A stretch of DNA of 64,000 bases. It comes from Ignelater luminosus. Taxonomy: Eukaryota; Arthropoda; Insecta; Coleoptera; Elateridae. The notes under the pieces are model-generated. The model was not told the origin of the DNA and ran no database searches. It saw nothing but the letters and a program-made list of their open reading frames with translations. The stretch spans positions 411,803-475,802 of the forward strand of contig VTPC01089961.1 of assembly GCA_011009095.1 (NCBI GenBank), written 5' to 3'. The position numbers and the translations under genes were made by a program. The number at the start of each line of letters is the position of its first letter. Position 1 is the stretch's first letter. Shown here piece by piece: positions 39,766 through 54,400 of the stretch.

Positions 39766-40716
39766 ATGAGTTTTTCTAATATAGATGCTTTCGCTGCACC
39801 GCCTTTGTGGCGAAATGGCCCATCACCTGGTGCCTTCTATAATTTTCCAAATATGCAATCTAAAACTAGTGGTTTTGTAGAACATTCCCAGTAAGTATTA
39901 TAACCTTAGTTTCTTTTTTCACTCTTGGTCTAATACTTTAATGTTGAAATATAAATTTACAGGAGTCCCGTAACTACTGCAACTTCCATTGTTGCATTGA
40001 CATTCAAGAATGGCGTTATAATTGCTGGAGATCTTTTGGGTTCATATGGTTCTCTTGCTCGTTTTCGTAATTGCCCAAGGATACTTAAAATTAATGATAA
40101 TATTATCTTAGGTGCCGGTGGTGATTATGGTGACTATCAATATGTTAAAGACCTTATTGAACAAAAGATGTTAGTTGTAAGACTTATTTTTTCTTGTGCA
40201 GTAGTTAACTTTTTATTTTTAGAATTGATGAAGAATGTTTAGATGATGGATTTAATCTTAAACCAAAATCACTCCAATGCTGGTTAACGAGAATTATGTA
40301 TAATCGTCGCAGTCGTTTTGATCCATTTTGGAACAACTTTGTAGTAGGTGGCTTGCAGGTATGAAATTCTTTTTAGTTTTAACAGATAGAAAATAAAAGA
40401 TTGTCTGTTATAGGATGGAGTACCATATTTAGCTACCGTTGACAAGTTAGGAACTGCATATGAAGATAAAGCAATATGCACAGGATATGGCACACATTTA
40501 GCATTACCCATTATAAGGGACACTTTGCAGAAGAATCCAAACCTTTCAGAAGAAGAAGCCCGAGCTCTAGTAGTAAAATGTATGGAAGTTCTTTTTTATC
40601 GTGATGCACACAGTTATCCCAAGTATCAGATAGGAGTGGTTACAGAAGCTGGTGTGAAGATTGAAGGGTTGGTTGATGTTAATCAAAAATGGGATCTTGC
40701 ACATATGATACATTAA
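39766..40716 (+). CDS. PSMB4: Proteasome subunit beta type-4 (20S beta-7)
   Basis: This is the non-catalytic beta-7 subunit of the 20S proteasome core in cytosol and nucleus. Four exons: 39766-39890, 39963-40169, 40223-40358 and 40414-40716, together 771 nt, 256 residues, normal for the family. The start ATG at 39766 opens MSFSNIDAFAAPP, then a propeptide-like N-terminus. Family blocks are GSYGSLARFRN, GAGGDYGDYQYVKDLI, the SRFDPFWNNFVVGG segment, VLFYRDAHSY, YQIGVVTEAGVKIEG and W-D-L-A-H-M-I-H at the end. Introns are 72, 53 and 55 nt. In intron 2 the likely donor is GTTAGT at 40170 rather than the nearby GTAAGA at 40179, because only the former keeps frame into IDEECLDDG. AATAAA follows at 40772. 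A hAT MITE lies just upstream. Confidence 0.96.
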
Positions 40717-42478
40717 TAAATTGTATTCTATTATCTATGTATTTTTTTTTGTCATGTATTCTTTGTAATCAAATAAATTTGTAACTTAATTTACATAATT
40801 GTATACATATATTATTCTCACAGTTTTATGAATTTAAGGATGTTCCCAAGAAACAGCACCTTCTACGTAATACGTAATAATATTAATATAATAAACATTA
40901 CATTCTTACACTGTTCAAGTCACGAGTTGTTTACGTTGGGTTTTAGTGTTTTGGAGTATTTTTTTAGGTTACATATATATTTGACATTTTAAACAGAGCA
41001 CAAAGAATGACTTCATGATTAAAAAATAGTAGATTTCTGAAGAACGAATACTGCTTGCTATAATTTTCTTTACAGGAAAATATTTGTCATATTTTCAATT
41101 AATCATTCTCAGTTTTTCAAAACAATCTTAAGAAAATTACTGTTATATCATAAAACATCCTTTTCAATATAGTTCGGTGTATGGTTCGTATGTTAAAAAT
41201 ACAAATTTTAGCAGCCAAAATCTACAAATTTAGTGCTATAGGGGGTATTTAAACTTTTCTTATATATATAAAAGACATTAAAAATATATACAAATTTTCA
41301 AGAAAATTTATTTTCTAGATATGTTTACTTGGGAACGTCCATAATAGTTGTTATTTAGGGTACATATTAGAGCACTACTAATTAATATTTATTTAGTGTA
41401 TTAAAATTTTCATCGCAATGTAGGAGAAGTCTGCCTTACGAGTATCATAATTCAGAATATGCTAAATTGCAAAACGCAGTTTCAATTTTGAAAATAGCTT
41501 GGAATTCTATTTGAAAGCATACTTTAAAAAATATTTAGGCTGTTTATCTGGAAGCTCTTTAATAAGAAATACAAATTTCTGACCCGCAATAGTTTTGCAC
41601 TCCTATGCAATATCATTTTTATGGCACATAGGCATAACCCATATAAAAGTCGCATCACAAATGGTATGTGAAGTTGATATTTTGAAAAAAATTTATTGGA
41701 GAAAGAAAATTTCGTAATAAATATTTTATTTCATATATTGAGCTGAACCAACTAAATAAACGCAGCACTATCTACCCCTACGGTCAGTATTCTCAATCTT
41801 CGTAAGAGTGATACAAGATGTCGTTAGGTGTCAAGTCTTGCCATTTTTAGCGTTTTAAGATGTGGTTTATCTCTGAGCTGAAACTGGTTGCTGGCTGTCA
41901 AAAAACTGTATTACGCGTCTATGCCAATACTAAATACAGAATATGGCTACAGTACAGCTATACTGAAAAACATTAGTGTATTTGTTTTAAATTTTCAAAA
42001 AGTACTGTTTAGTGTGTGTATTTTTTTTACATGATTGTTTGTCCATGTTAATTAGAATAACGTAAGCGGTAAGTACATATTTTAATTGAGGTAATATATG
42101 TAAATTTTCGAGTTAGTCCCACGTCCAACCTATTTTAGCATTTCCGATGTCGACTATCAAACGGTCTTTTTGAAATATTTATTTTTATTTTTTGCCACTT
42201 ACGAATAGGTTTATTTTATTATAGGCGTATTTACGCTTTCATAATTGGTTAAGTAGATTATTTTGAGACAGTTTTTCGTTTCTGTGCTTTCTTGTTGAAG
42301 GACAACTCCTTATTTGATAACTTGATTGTGTCATATAAACATGAAAAATTTTAATATTTGTTACAGTTTCGCCCTAATAATGTAACATTTAGAACAAAAA
42401 ATTAATTTATTTATTATATTTTTGATTTCTTGCAGTAAAACTTTGTTTTATATTTTTACAGTACATATTAAAGCCAAA
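40717..42478. other. PSMB4-CLASP intergenic region and CLASP 5' UTR
   Basis: No exon is recognised. The CLASP promoter is expected here; the GC-richer part at about 41760-41940 is the best candidate. A TATTTTTACAG just before the ATG (42461-42471) looks like a splice acceptor, suggesting that the 5' UTR is spliced. Confidence 0.4.
40772..40777 (+). promoter_or_regulatory. PSMB4: Poly(A) signal of PSMB4
   Basis: AATAAA 56 bp after the stop codon on the coding strand. Confidence 0.65.
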
Positions 42479-45400
42479 ATGGCATACACTTGTCCGAAAG
42501 ATTTGGATGGCTTTATGCCCCATTTATCTAAAGCAGATACAAAATTTCGTCAACAAGTTGGAGCAGATCTTTTAGCATATCTGGCAGAACCCTCAAATTC
42601 AACTACCTGTCAGGATATTGGACAGTTAATTGATGGTTTAATACCATGGATGCAGAGTAGTAACTATAAGGTTAGTAAAAGAAGTACTTGAATATTATAT
42701 AGCCGTGTGTGTCGTTATAATGATTGTATGGGAATGTTTAATATTATACATGTTTATAAAATTTAAAGAAGAGAAAGTAAAAAATTTGTCATCATTAAAT
42801 TTATTTTCAAATTCAAACAGTAATATTAATTTTGACTTTCACCAACTTCTACTTCTACAAGATGCATGCATAAATAGTTGTTTTTCTGATTCTTTTTATC
42901 AGCCACCAATGATTGTAAAATCCCATCATTCAATTAAGCTTGAGGCAATCATCAATTAATTGGATTAGCTAAAGTGTTTCAACTGATATAATTTGAACAT
43001 TTACTTTTAAGATTAATTATATTAGCTTTGTGTATAATTATTCAATAATACCAAAATAGACATTATTCTGAATGCTTTTATATGAAATATTTGAAAATGT
43101 AAATTTCTTACATTTACAAAATTCTTACACCTAGCAATAGCTGCATAGAGATTATTAGTGTTTAGAAGAGATAATTGCTTTGTTAAATCAATAATTTTAT
43201 TAAAACCTCTTTTTGATGGATATTTTAAATTGAAGAATTAATGTATCAAAATTTATTGTGAACATTATTGTTTACATTTGTTATGCTGCAATAAAATAAG
43301 ATTTGCTTATCCTTCCAAAATACATGGACAAGAGAAAGTATTGATTTTATAGCAAGATTATATCTTTGCATTGTATCTGACATTAAGATATTTTCTATTT
43401 GGCTTTTATGTAAAAGTTGTAAAATTTGCATTGTGTGTTTCTCATTAATGCAGCAATTGCAAAAGTGCAGACATTATTGAAATGAGACTGCTTTTGAAGA
43501 ATTTCTTAAAGGTGTTTTATTATCTTACTGTTTTGCTTTGAAATATTCTTCAGTACATATGTATTTAGTATTAATGAATTTTAATCTATTTCACAAATTA
43601 TTTTAAATCTACCTATCACATAAATTAAAATTTATGTTCAAGTTTCTGCGAAAAATACATCAAGTAATTTAGCAGTGTTTAACATTTAAACAGTGGTATT
43701 GTAGAGTTTATAAATTGAATGCATTCATAAAATGGATTGAAGTTTAATAATAATAAAAAATATAAAACTTATATCTTTGAACTTTTCAGATATTTTAATT
43801 GGTAGATTTTGTTGTCAAACGCTGTAGTAGTTTCAGGTTATTTTATTGTCACTATTTCATTTTTCTGACATTTTTATATCAGTGTTATCAACATAAGGTT
43901 TTTACATTTTATATTTATTTATGCTCATGCAGTGTATTTTCACATTATTTCTAAAAAGATGGCAGTGAAATGGTTTCCATTCTAGTTTCTGTATATTAAA
44001 AATTTGTATTTTATTACTGTACAGTATTATATCACTGACGACAGAGCATTGAATGACTAGTAATAGCTAGTATTTTAATAATATTCAGTTTACATGAATT
44101 TACAAAGAGTAGCAGTATATCAGCTATTTGAGTGATAACGAACAATTAGTAATACAAGTTGTTCGAATGATTTTTAAATATCTCGGGATAAACACATAAT
44201 TGAATGATTCTATAATAATCGTCATTTGAATACTGCCATTATTAGTTTAACTAGAGATTCTTCATTTTCTGATATTTTATAATTGATGAGCAGTATTGAA
44301 ATGAAGTTTTCTGATTGGTCGTTACTACAAAGCATCTGCTATCTTAACACATTTTGTATTAACAATCATACCAAAGACAGAAATGTAGGTGAGAAACTAA
44401 ATACACTTTCTTAAGAAAAATTTATTTTTATTTTAATGTTCAATGTTGTAAATCTCTCTATGCTTTTAATATCTATAAAACAATACATAGTGTTGAAATA
44501 AAATATTTTGTGATTGCCACTGTAGATTGTCATGATCAGTATCTTCATCAAAGCAACTTGGGAGGACCATTGAAATTTATTTCTTGAAAGCTAGTCATTA
44601 TTATAACATAAAAAAAATATTATAGGAGTTACTACTTAGTAGTATTGTTGATCAAAGAATCATATGGTATTGTTTACTGGTGGTTGTACTAACATTTTAG
44701 GCCATGCAATGCTTAATATGTTAGATTGGTTTTACAAGTGGTTGCAAATTTAAACTTCACTTCTAACTACAGTAACCAGTTGTTATGGTTTTACTACACT
44801 TCTACAGAATTCTACATATACAGACCTAAAAATGTATTACTTAGAGAAGACAGTGTGAATCATCAAGATTGTTGTTTGACTTATTCACAGCATTATACAA
44901 GTGATCAAAAAGAAACCTTATCGCGGTCTGCTTTGAAATTGGAAACGTGCTTGGTGCATTGTAGCTATAAACATAGTTTAATAAATGACAATATTAGCTG
45001 TCAAATTTCTTGGTTACTCTTTTAGAATACTTTAAACACTTGCCATTTTCAAATTGACCAGAACGGAAATATGCTTCTAATAAATAGATTTTTTGTTAAC
45101 AAGTTTACATTAATTTTAATTTACACCCTACTGTTTTTAAAGGTGACTGCAATAAAGTTTTTTTTATGATCACTCTGTATTTGCTATTTTAATATGGTTA
45201 AGCTTAATTATTTCGTCATTACGTTTTTTTTGTTTGTTTTCGTACAATAAAAATTCAAAAACAATGGCACTAGTAACTAAATTATTTTGTTTTAAGAAAT
45301 ATCGAACAATTCAAAAAGAAGTCATTTTGAGTGACCTATGGAATTAAAACTCATTCTTTCTTATTTTTGCTAATACAAAACAATTATTAGTCATTAAATA

Positions 45401-48400
45401 TATTGACAGATTTCGAAAATGCTAGTAATGTCATAAAGCGTATCTCAGAAAAAATTATTGTCTACCATAGAAAACAAGGTAAGGGAGCAAAATTGAAAAT
45501 TTTACTAAATGTTATTGATTGTTAGACATTCTACTACCTTCTCATTTATTTCATTTGCATTTGAAATCACTGCATAAGGATGGTACTTTCAATTCTTTAA
45601 CTGCTATTTTTTATTTTGGACTGGTATTTTTTAATATGCAGTACATTTTGGGACAATTTGATAGATTTCAATTGTGTGGCCATTCAGAAGATACTTTGAA
45701 TCTCCCACAAATTGAACACTTAACATTTATTTTTTATTGTGAAAACCATATCTTCGATATGAATTAAAATTTCCAGAAACATCAGATGATTTTATATTGT
45801 TCAACAAGATCTGGATCTTTTACCCATAAACTTGACTATTTTTCTTTATTCAGCTATAGATGGAAATTTTCTTTCACTTTTATATTTTCTTTGAATATTG
45901 CATTTCACGATATCTTTTTAGTATATTTCACTAGTTCTTACAGTAGCAATATTTCTTACTAGTATCAATATTTTGGACAAATTTGTAAAAAATTTTCTGG
46001 CATAAATGTTTCTGTTTTGGGGATATTTTTGTAACAACTATTTAGTCTTTAGATTTTCAATGTCTATGATATTTATTTTAAAGCAGAATTTAATTCAGGG
46101 TGAAATTGAAATAGTTAGAAAAAATTTAATGGGCAATTGTTGATACCTAGAGATGTCCACTAATAACATTTTTAATTTAAACAGACCCTTTTTTTGAAAA
46201 AAGTGGTGTGTGTCTACTTTTGGAAACCGCTGGTGTATACCCCATAAAGTTTTGAGAAAAATTGCTTACCATAGTAAATATTAAAACTTGTTAAAGTTTA
46301 TTTGTTTATTTAATCTTTGTTAAGTAGTTTTAGTTACAGGAATTTCAATTCAAGGTTATCAAGTACACAGAACTAACCTACCCTAATTTCACACATTTGC
46401 ATTAAAGACAGTTGAGTACTTAATTATTGTTAATTTAAAGCAAAGATCTGCAAACTACCTTTGCCACGGTAGTAAAAGAAAATCGCTCAATTGAAAGACC
46501 TCCATAAATGGCATAAAGGCGTCAACAAACATTGTTTGATCTCCTTGAATAGCATGATAGTTTTCGTCGCTTTAAGTGTGTTGTCTGCATTTGTAATTCC
46601 ATCTCAAAAATGACAGATGGGGGATTGTATCAATTTATCCAGTGACAATCCGCGTATAGCATAAATTACCGTCACAACAAAACAAAACAATAAATTATTT
46701 AAATTGTGCGTTTTTGCTGTCATTTTACTATCACATTTGAGAAAGTTCTGTTAATTTATTATCTTCACTTTCCTCAATTATGCAATTACCCTTTATCCTG
46801 ACATGCACTAAAACCATGGCGCACTAAAACGCTAATAAAAAAACAGTTTAACAGCAAGTAAAACAAAAAAGAAATGATAACAATTAATTGCCGTTTTATT
46901 TCCTATTACTTTGTTTGTACAGATAAATTTTGTATTCTAGAGACTCAAAGAATTTTTTGACTTTTCAAAAGTTGATCTGAAAAGTAGTAAATCTAGTAAA
47001 GCTTATTTCAGAAAAAATTGTCGCTTATTGTAAATCATCTATACAGGGTGAAATGAAAACAGAAAGGATCTAACCACCCATTTGGTAGCAGTTGTACACT
47101 TCGCCGAGTGAAAAAAAGTAACTTTACTCATGAATTGCATACAAAACTTTTTTCACGTTCGTAATAAAAATCAAGAACTACCTACTTCAAAAACAGCTTT
47201 TTATTTGAAAACATTGATATTAAATGTACAATTAGTGTGTATCATAGCAACAGCAACCTTCTATGTTTTGTGTTAAAAAATGACACGTTATGTACGCTAC
47301 TATTTTCACTCAAATGCGTGAAAAAATGAACCGCTATGGCACTTTTTTTCATGCTTCTAGCACGATGAAACAAACGCATTCTTTATAAACAAAAATTAAT
47401 GAAAAATGTTGCACTTTTTTTAACGAAAGTGAAAAAAATATATTTTTTTCCTTGCTGTACAACTGCTACCAAATGGGTGGTTAGATCTTTTCTGTTTTCA
47501 TTTCACCCTCTATAGATGATCTAAAATAAGCGACAATTTTTTCTTAGATAAGCTTTACTAGATTTACTACTTTTCAGATCAACTTTAATGAACAACTAAA
47601 GCTAAATTACATTAAAAAACAACATTGTCTCTGTTTGACATTAGCAAAAATCCCTAAATATCTATCGTGTCAAGTTGTGAATTTTAATTCCATAGGTCGC
47701 TCAGTCAGAATAGCTTTCTTTGGATTACTTGATAGTAACTACAGTCCGTTTGCTTGAAAAGATTTTGATTTACAACACCTTTGTTTATAGAAATACACTT
47801 GCAGAACAATATACAGTCTGTTCCATTGAAAAGCCCCCGAGTTGTAACACCTTTGTTTATGGAAATACACCCATCAAACTATATATTTTTACAAACGAGA
47901 CAAAATCTTTACCAGTAGCTGTGAAAAACTAATTTTTATCTTTCATGTTGTAAAAGTGATGATGTCACAAGATATTTCTTTAAATTACAGCCCAAGTATT
48001 TTTTCCTACTGTCTGCTATCTAATAGAGATTTTGTTTCTCTTTTTTAAGGTACTAAAGTTTTCATACCATTGCATAGAAAAATTTCAGAGTAAAATATAA
48101 AAACTTTTTAAAATTAAGTAGGTGCTTTGTAAATAAAAAAAAAACAACAAAATGAGATTGGGTACATAAAAATGCTATAAGTAGACAAATGAATAAAACA
48201 ACTGAAACAAATGAAAGAATAAAGCGAACAAAAACTGATGGAAATAACACGATAAATGCAAAAGATATTCTGTGATCTAATGTGTTCATTGGATGAAGAA
48301 CTTGGCATGGGCACGGAGACAAATTGGTCAAATTGATTCGTATATACAACAAAACGTTTGTATATTTTACAGTTTGACTATTGGAACTAAATTATTTTGA

Positions 48401-51400
48401 TCAGATATCTGCTCTAAAGTTACTTTCTGCTGATAAATTTGCCTTTATAGGAGCCAATTTAGCCTTCTAGGTGGTTCCTGTGCCCATGTATCATGTGAAT
48501 CTATAATTGAGTAAGCAGTCAGGTAATTTTTGACTCGCATTAAGACTACTGGGCTTTTTTGACATTATGGGCTTTATAAGAGACTTTTTGAAAGTTTGAA
48601 CAAATTGTTCTGCTAAACCATCTGACTGAGTACTGTATGGACTATACAGTGTGTCCCTATTTTGATGCTCACTATTGGGATCTCGGAAATTGTAAGAGAT
48701 GCAAAGTCGGTTAAATTAGAAAAGTTTTGGCTATTTTGGAGATCAGTTTACTTATGCTTTTGTTTTTCAAAAAAGTTCATGGCTTACTAGATATTTGCTA
48801 AAAACGAAATTATCTTATTTTGTCACACACAAGATTTTCAACATTGAAGAGTGTTTTTTGTCATTTTCAAATTAAACACAAAATGCCGTTTTCGACTATG
48901 ACATCATTGACGGTTTTCTGCATAAATGACATTCCATGATATTTTAGCACATTTCCTAAGAAAGTTAATAACTACTTACACCTCTAAAGGTTTGGATTGA
49001 AAGCACCTATAGTAGGTTTTCAAAGGCTTACAAAAGAATTTTTGAGATGGCCTGTCGAAGCTATTAAAAAACCAAAAAGATTATTTTATTTTGACTTACA
49101 TATTCATTTACACAGGACACAAATATAAAACAAGTTCTAAAATTGAAGGTTTTACATGAATTTTATTAGAAATTTAGGAAATTTGTAGTTAATGGTTGAT
49201 GATGGCACAATTTATGCATGTGTAGTATTTCTGTAAATACAGCAGAACTGGCAACACTTAATAGCAACACAACTAAACAAAGTTGATTGCATTTTATAAC
49301 GAATCTACTTTTCTGAATTATTTTAAAACAGCGGTTGTGGTTATATTGTAATATAAACACTGTATTGTATTGTGAAGTTTGTCAAATTTTTATTTTTTGG
49401 CAGTGTAGCCAACTAATAACACCTTGACATTATATAAGACCTTCTAAGTTTAGTACAAGTCCTTAAATATCATTATTAAAAATAAATTAAGATGTTTTAA
49501 TTGAAGGAGTTTATAGTTTGTATTTATTTTCTAATCAAGCCTATTTGTTTAGCAAAATAAATTGTCCAAAATGCGTCGTGCATCAATTCAGTTGTACCAT
49601 GCATTATCGAACCGTGGTCCATATAAATCTTTTGTTTATTTTAATGAGAGGAATCATTGTGAACGTTGTCTGTGTAGGAACTTTTTTATGGAAATTACTC
49701 AGAGAATAAGTCTGTAAAGTCTTTTGCACAATTTTAGAATCACTCTGTATAGTTTCTATATGTTTTGAATACAATACTGTTTTAAAGAGTTAATTGCAAC
49801 AATATAATTGTGTTTTTTTATTATAATAAAATTGATTTATATTGGTTAATTTCAGAAGAAATTATTTACTGAATAATAAATATGAAAAAAATTGTATTTT
49901 GCAAAAAAGCATTTCCATACAATAAAATCATTTCTTGTTTTTACAACTCTTCTGTTTATAAAAGTAACAGTAAAAAAAATCAGTTTTGGCATAATATTGA
50001 TATTTGGTTTTATTAACCTTAATTAATAAAATAGTATTATACGTACAAGAAAAGAAAAAACGGAAATAGTGCGAATTGAGAAATATATAAATATAAATCC
50101 AACTTGTATGTTTTATTTCTGTGGTAACTTAGCAACGGGAGAAACGTACTGTGTTTTTAATTCTATGTGTCTTTTAGACACAAATAGATTTATATTTTTA
50201 GATGTTAGGTACTTATACTATGCATGAAATTGCATTCTGTTTATATATTTTAGAAATAGTGACAAGTGGTGAATCTCACTTTTAAGTTGTTGCGTCTTAT
50301 ATGATTGTTTCATTGTCTTATTTGAACCAATCATCTAATTTACTGCAAATGAATGGCTATTTATATAGGCGAAAATAATGTGTATGTGTGGTGTTATAAT
50401 TTTCTTTCTGTTATCTTTGTTTGATAATAATTATCTAATTTAAATTTGATCTTTATTTTGTTGTGATTGTGAACATTTTCTTGCTTTAAATTAATACTGT
50501 TTTTATGTAATGCATTTACAAGTAACCTGTATACCTACTACTTATTACTAAATATAGCTAGATTACAGAATAATTTCAAGTTTTGGTCACCTACATTCTT
50601 TTTCTAGTGTAATTATTGTGTTTATCACTAGAAAGAAGTATAACTGCACATTTAATACGAAGGCAGCAATTGTTTGATTATATTTCTCAATTTGTCCTTG
50701 ACAGTGCCACCTTATGATGTAATGTTTTTATTGTTACTTCTATATTTAGCATTAAAATTGCTTTTTGCCTTTTATGTTTATATTTTTTATATACATTATT
50801 AAAAGTAATTCACATATTTTTGAAATTACTTGCAAAAATTGCTTTTTAAAATTTTATATAATTATGTACATTGTTTTGTGTTACTTAAAAAAGAAACAGA
50901 AATTTGTAAACATAAATAAAACAAATTTTTTATGTTTTAATATCTGAAGTTTGAATATTGACATTTCCTGTGGTTTGTGGCAAAGTTCATAGTAATTAAT
51001 CATAGTATATAAATTAACAAAATCTTAAATAAAATGAATATGGGAACTGCATTATGTACACATCATTGTCACTGAAGAAACTAAAACAGTTTTGATACAA
51101 TTACTATATAGGTTACGCATTAGTCATCTGAAAAATGCTGAAATAGCTTGAGCAAAAACTGTATGCAGATGATTAAAATAAATGGAGTAAAAATATATTC
51201 TAAATAAATAGCAACTTTTTAAAATTTATTTTTAAAATCTTATTGAAAACATATGTATACATCTATTTTCTATTTTATCTCATATTTTACATAAATGTAT
51301 AGTTGTTTCTTGATATGTAATTTTAAATGATTTTCCAAATATTTTCATGTTTTAATGAACATAAAAGACAAAATCGTTTTAGTTAAAGGCTGATTAAACA

Positions 51401-54400
51401 TTTTCTATTAGATCAGATGTCGTTACATGATTGTGAATTTTCGTAAAAAATATTTATAGTGTATTCTATCTGTCAAGTATATTTAGAATGCCATAATCTA
51501 CAAAAATACCTAAAAATATTATAAAGTTGTACAGAATGATTAACTGTTATCTATTTAAATTATTTTCAGCAAAGTGTTTTATAAACAAAAACATCATGCT
51601 AAATTTGTATAGGGTGTTCCAAGGAAAAGCGCAAGATAATGTGGTGACAAGCAAAAGCTAGTTCTATATTCTTTTAAATTACTATAACAAATACATAAGG
51701 GCTCTTCTATTCAAAAATGTTGAGAGAAAATAAGAATAAAGATCAAAGTTTAACTTTATTAATACTGAGACAAGTGTCCAGAAGTTTACAACAAACAAAT
51801 TAAGAAAGACCAATAATACACATCAACAGGTAATAATTGATACTCAACTACAATCGTTTTTTTTTACCATCTATGACCTCAACTGATTTGCACAATATAA
51901 TACAAACATTTGACGTAAATAAAGCTCCTGGATATGACAACATCAGAATGAAAGACATAAAGAATAATCTAAATATACTGTGTGATATTTTACTACGTTT
52001 TTTAAATCTAATGATTAGAAATGGAAAATTCCAGACAAAATGAAAATATCAATAGTTACTCCAGTTTATAAAAATGGTAAAAAAGATGATATTAATAATT
52101 ACAGACCAATCTCGAATCTTCCATCATTAGAAAAAATTTTAGAGAAATATATAAATGACAAATTAAATAGCTACTTGAATAAATTCTCAATTATACCTAA
52201 TGCACAATTTAGTTTTTGAAAAAGAAAGAATACATAAACATTATTATTGGATTTTGTTGCAAAATTAATTTAACTTTAAATGACAGAAAGCATGCAGCCA
52301 TGATATTTCTTGATCTATCAAAAGCCTTTGATACAATAGACAGGACTATACTCCTTCAAATATTAGAAGCTTCCGGAGTAAGAGGCACAGTTTACAAATT
52401 ATTCCAAAGTTTTTTAACAGATCGAGCACAGACTGTCAAAGTTAACAAATGTTACAGTGATTTAAAGCAAAAATATTTCGGTGTTCTGCAAGGATGTATT
52501 TTATCACCAATGTTATTTAACTTATACGTAAAAGATATACCTCGAACAAATGGTTTATTGTGTAATATTTATCAATACGCCGATGATACTGCAATATTAT
52601 CAACAGACATTAATGAAATTACATGTTTGCAGAAATTGCAGAATGATTTCAATTTAATATCAAAATGGTTTACACAACATTATATTTTTATAAACAATAA
52701 AAAAACTCAAGCTCTTCAATTTGGAAATTCTAACATAAATTACATTCTACGAAGTCATAAGGAGAAATGCTTATTTTCTGGAAATTTAGTTAATTGCATT
52801 TCTTGCCACAAAATAGACTTTCTAAACGAAGTCAAATATCTTGGGATAATAGTGCGAAAAGATATGAAATGGACTAGACACATAGAATATGTATCTAACA
52901 AATTAAAAAGCCTGTTATACAGGGTGATTCTGAAATAAAGGGTATCCTCTTAAAGGTGGATAGCAGTGTGATAGTACATACATTTGCGATAAAAAACGGT
53001 AGGTAAAAATTACATAGTTTCCGAGAAAAATGCGATTGAAGTTTAATCGCTAAGCCAAGCCAGTCCTGCTCTCATACTTTTACTTAAGCAAAATTCGATA
53101 GGAGTTGACTGACTGTCCTTGTCATTGGCAGGTAGTTCTTGCTATTTATGTGAGGGGTATAATAGTTTATCTGGTTTCTACAATGCCATAAATAACCAGT
53201 AGGAACTTTTACTTTTTAATCTGCAAACGGAAAGCATTAAAATTTTACTGTTAGTGATTTTTTTCTGTAAACTTCCGAAGAACCAAAAACTTCAACAAGC
53301 ATTATGCTACATAAATAAAAATTGGTTGAATTATTAAACTGAATTAAATACAGAGGTGATAGTAGTACCTTCCATATGCATGTTTCATTCAAGTAGTATG
53401 TGTAATCCATTGCCATTTAAAATGTTTCCTATTCATGTGACTAAATAATAATAAGGGATTAAAATGTTGCTTGTGAGACTGGAGTCTAATTGTTCGTAAC
53501 ATAAATTTTGTTATTATTTTTTTTACTGTTTTAACGAATTTCAACAACCCTGCATGTTAAACATACTTCAGATTTAAGAAGGGAAAGTTGTAAAATGTCC
53601 TGGGGGTAGCTTATGATGGCATTTATTGTTCATTGTGCTACTACAGCTGCACTATTAGTTCCAAGAAAATAGGCATGTCTGGTAAATTTTCGTTCTTGCA
53701 CTACAAGGGTTTAAAAAACCGTAAATCTCCTTAACTTTCACTTTTTAAGGCGACAATGAAAAAAGCACTTTTCTTTTTCTAACCAGAGACGGCTTCAGTT
53801 TTTAATATTTAGGAAAATTGTCAAAATTTTCAACTTTCACGGAGCCACTTCGTTTTTTCATTTTTGTCTTCTTTTAGCCTCACTTATCGCCTATTAAAAG
53901 GATACCCTTTATTTCGGAATCACCCTGTATATGTATTTCTCAACGAATACATAATTATTTATTACTACATTCAAAATCTCAAGTTCTTATTCTATTTATA
54001 GTCTTTTCGTTACATATTATACTAGTAGTTTATATATTGTTAATATAAAACCTGTAAGAAGTCCGTATGGACTCGCAGGCAATTAATATAATGTAATTAT
54101 AATAATATACAAGGTGTCTTCAGGTTGACTTAACAATAGGTGTGAAAGACAAAAAATTTTCTAGTTGAAATTTAAGCTTGTCGGGATCAGCCCTGCTTGA
54201 TTAGAAACTAACTTGCGCAATATTCTTATTTTTGAAAAATCAAGCAGGCTTTGATAGGTATCAAAAACTTATTTTCGGAGCAGGTATAGTACTTTTTCCG
54301 TGAGACATATCCAAAGATTTTATAAGCAAAAGTTTAGAATGCAAATTTATGCCCACATACCAAATTTGAAAACAATCGGCACAATTCGATTTTTCCTTTG

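Noticed and set aside
40170-40184. GTAAGA at 40179 as the donor of PSMB4 intron 2
   Set aside because: It matches the consensus better, but using it puts a stop just after the acceptor; GTTAGT at 40170 keeps the family sequence.
47042-47512. Palindromes in this window as microRNA precursors
   Set aside because: The arms are far longer than a miRNA hairpin and fit MITE structure with inverted ends and TA-type flanks.
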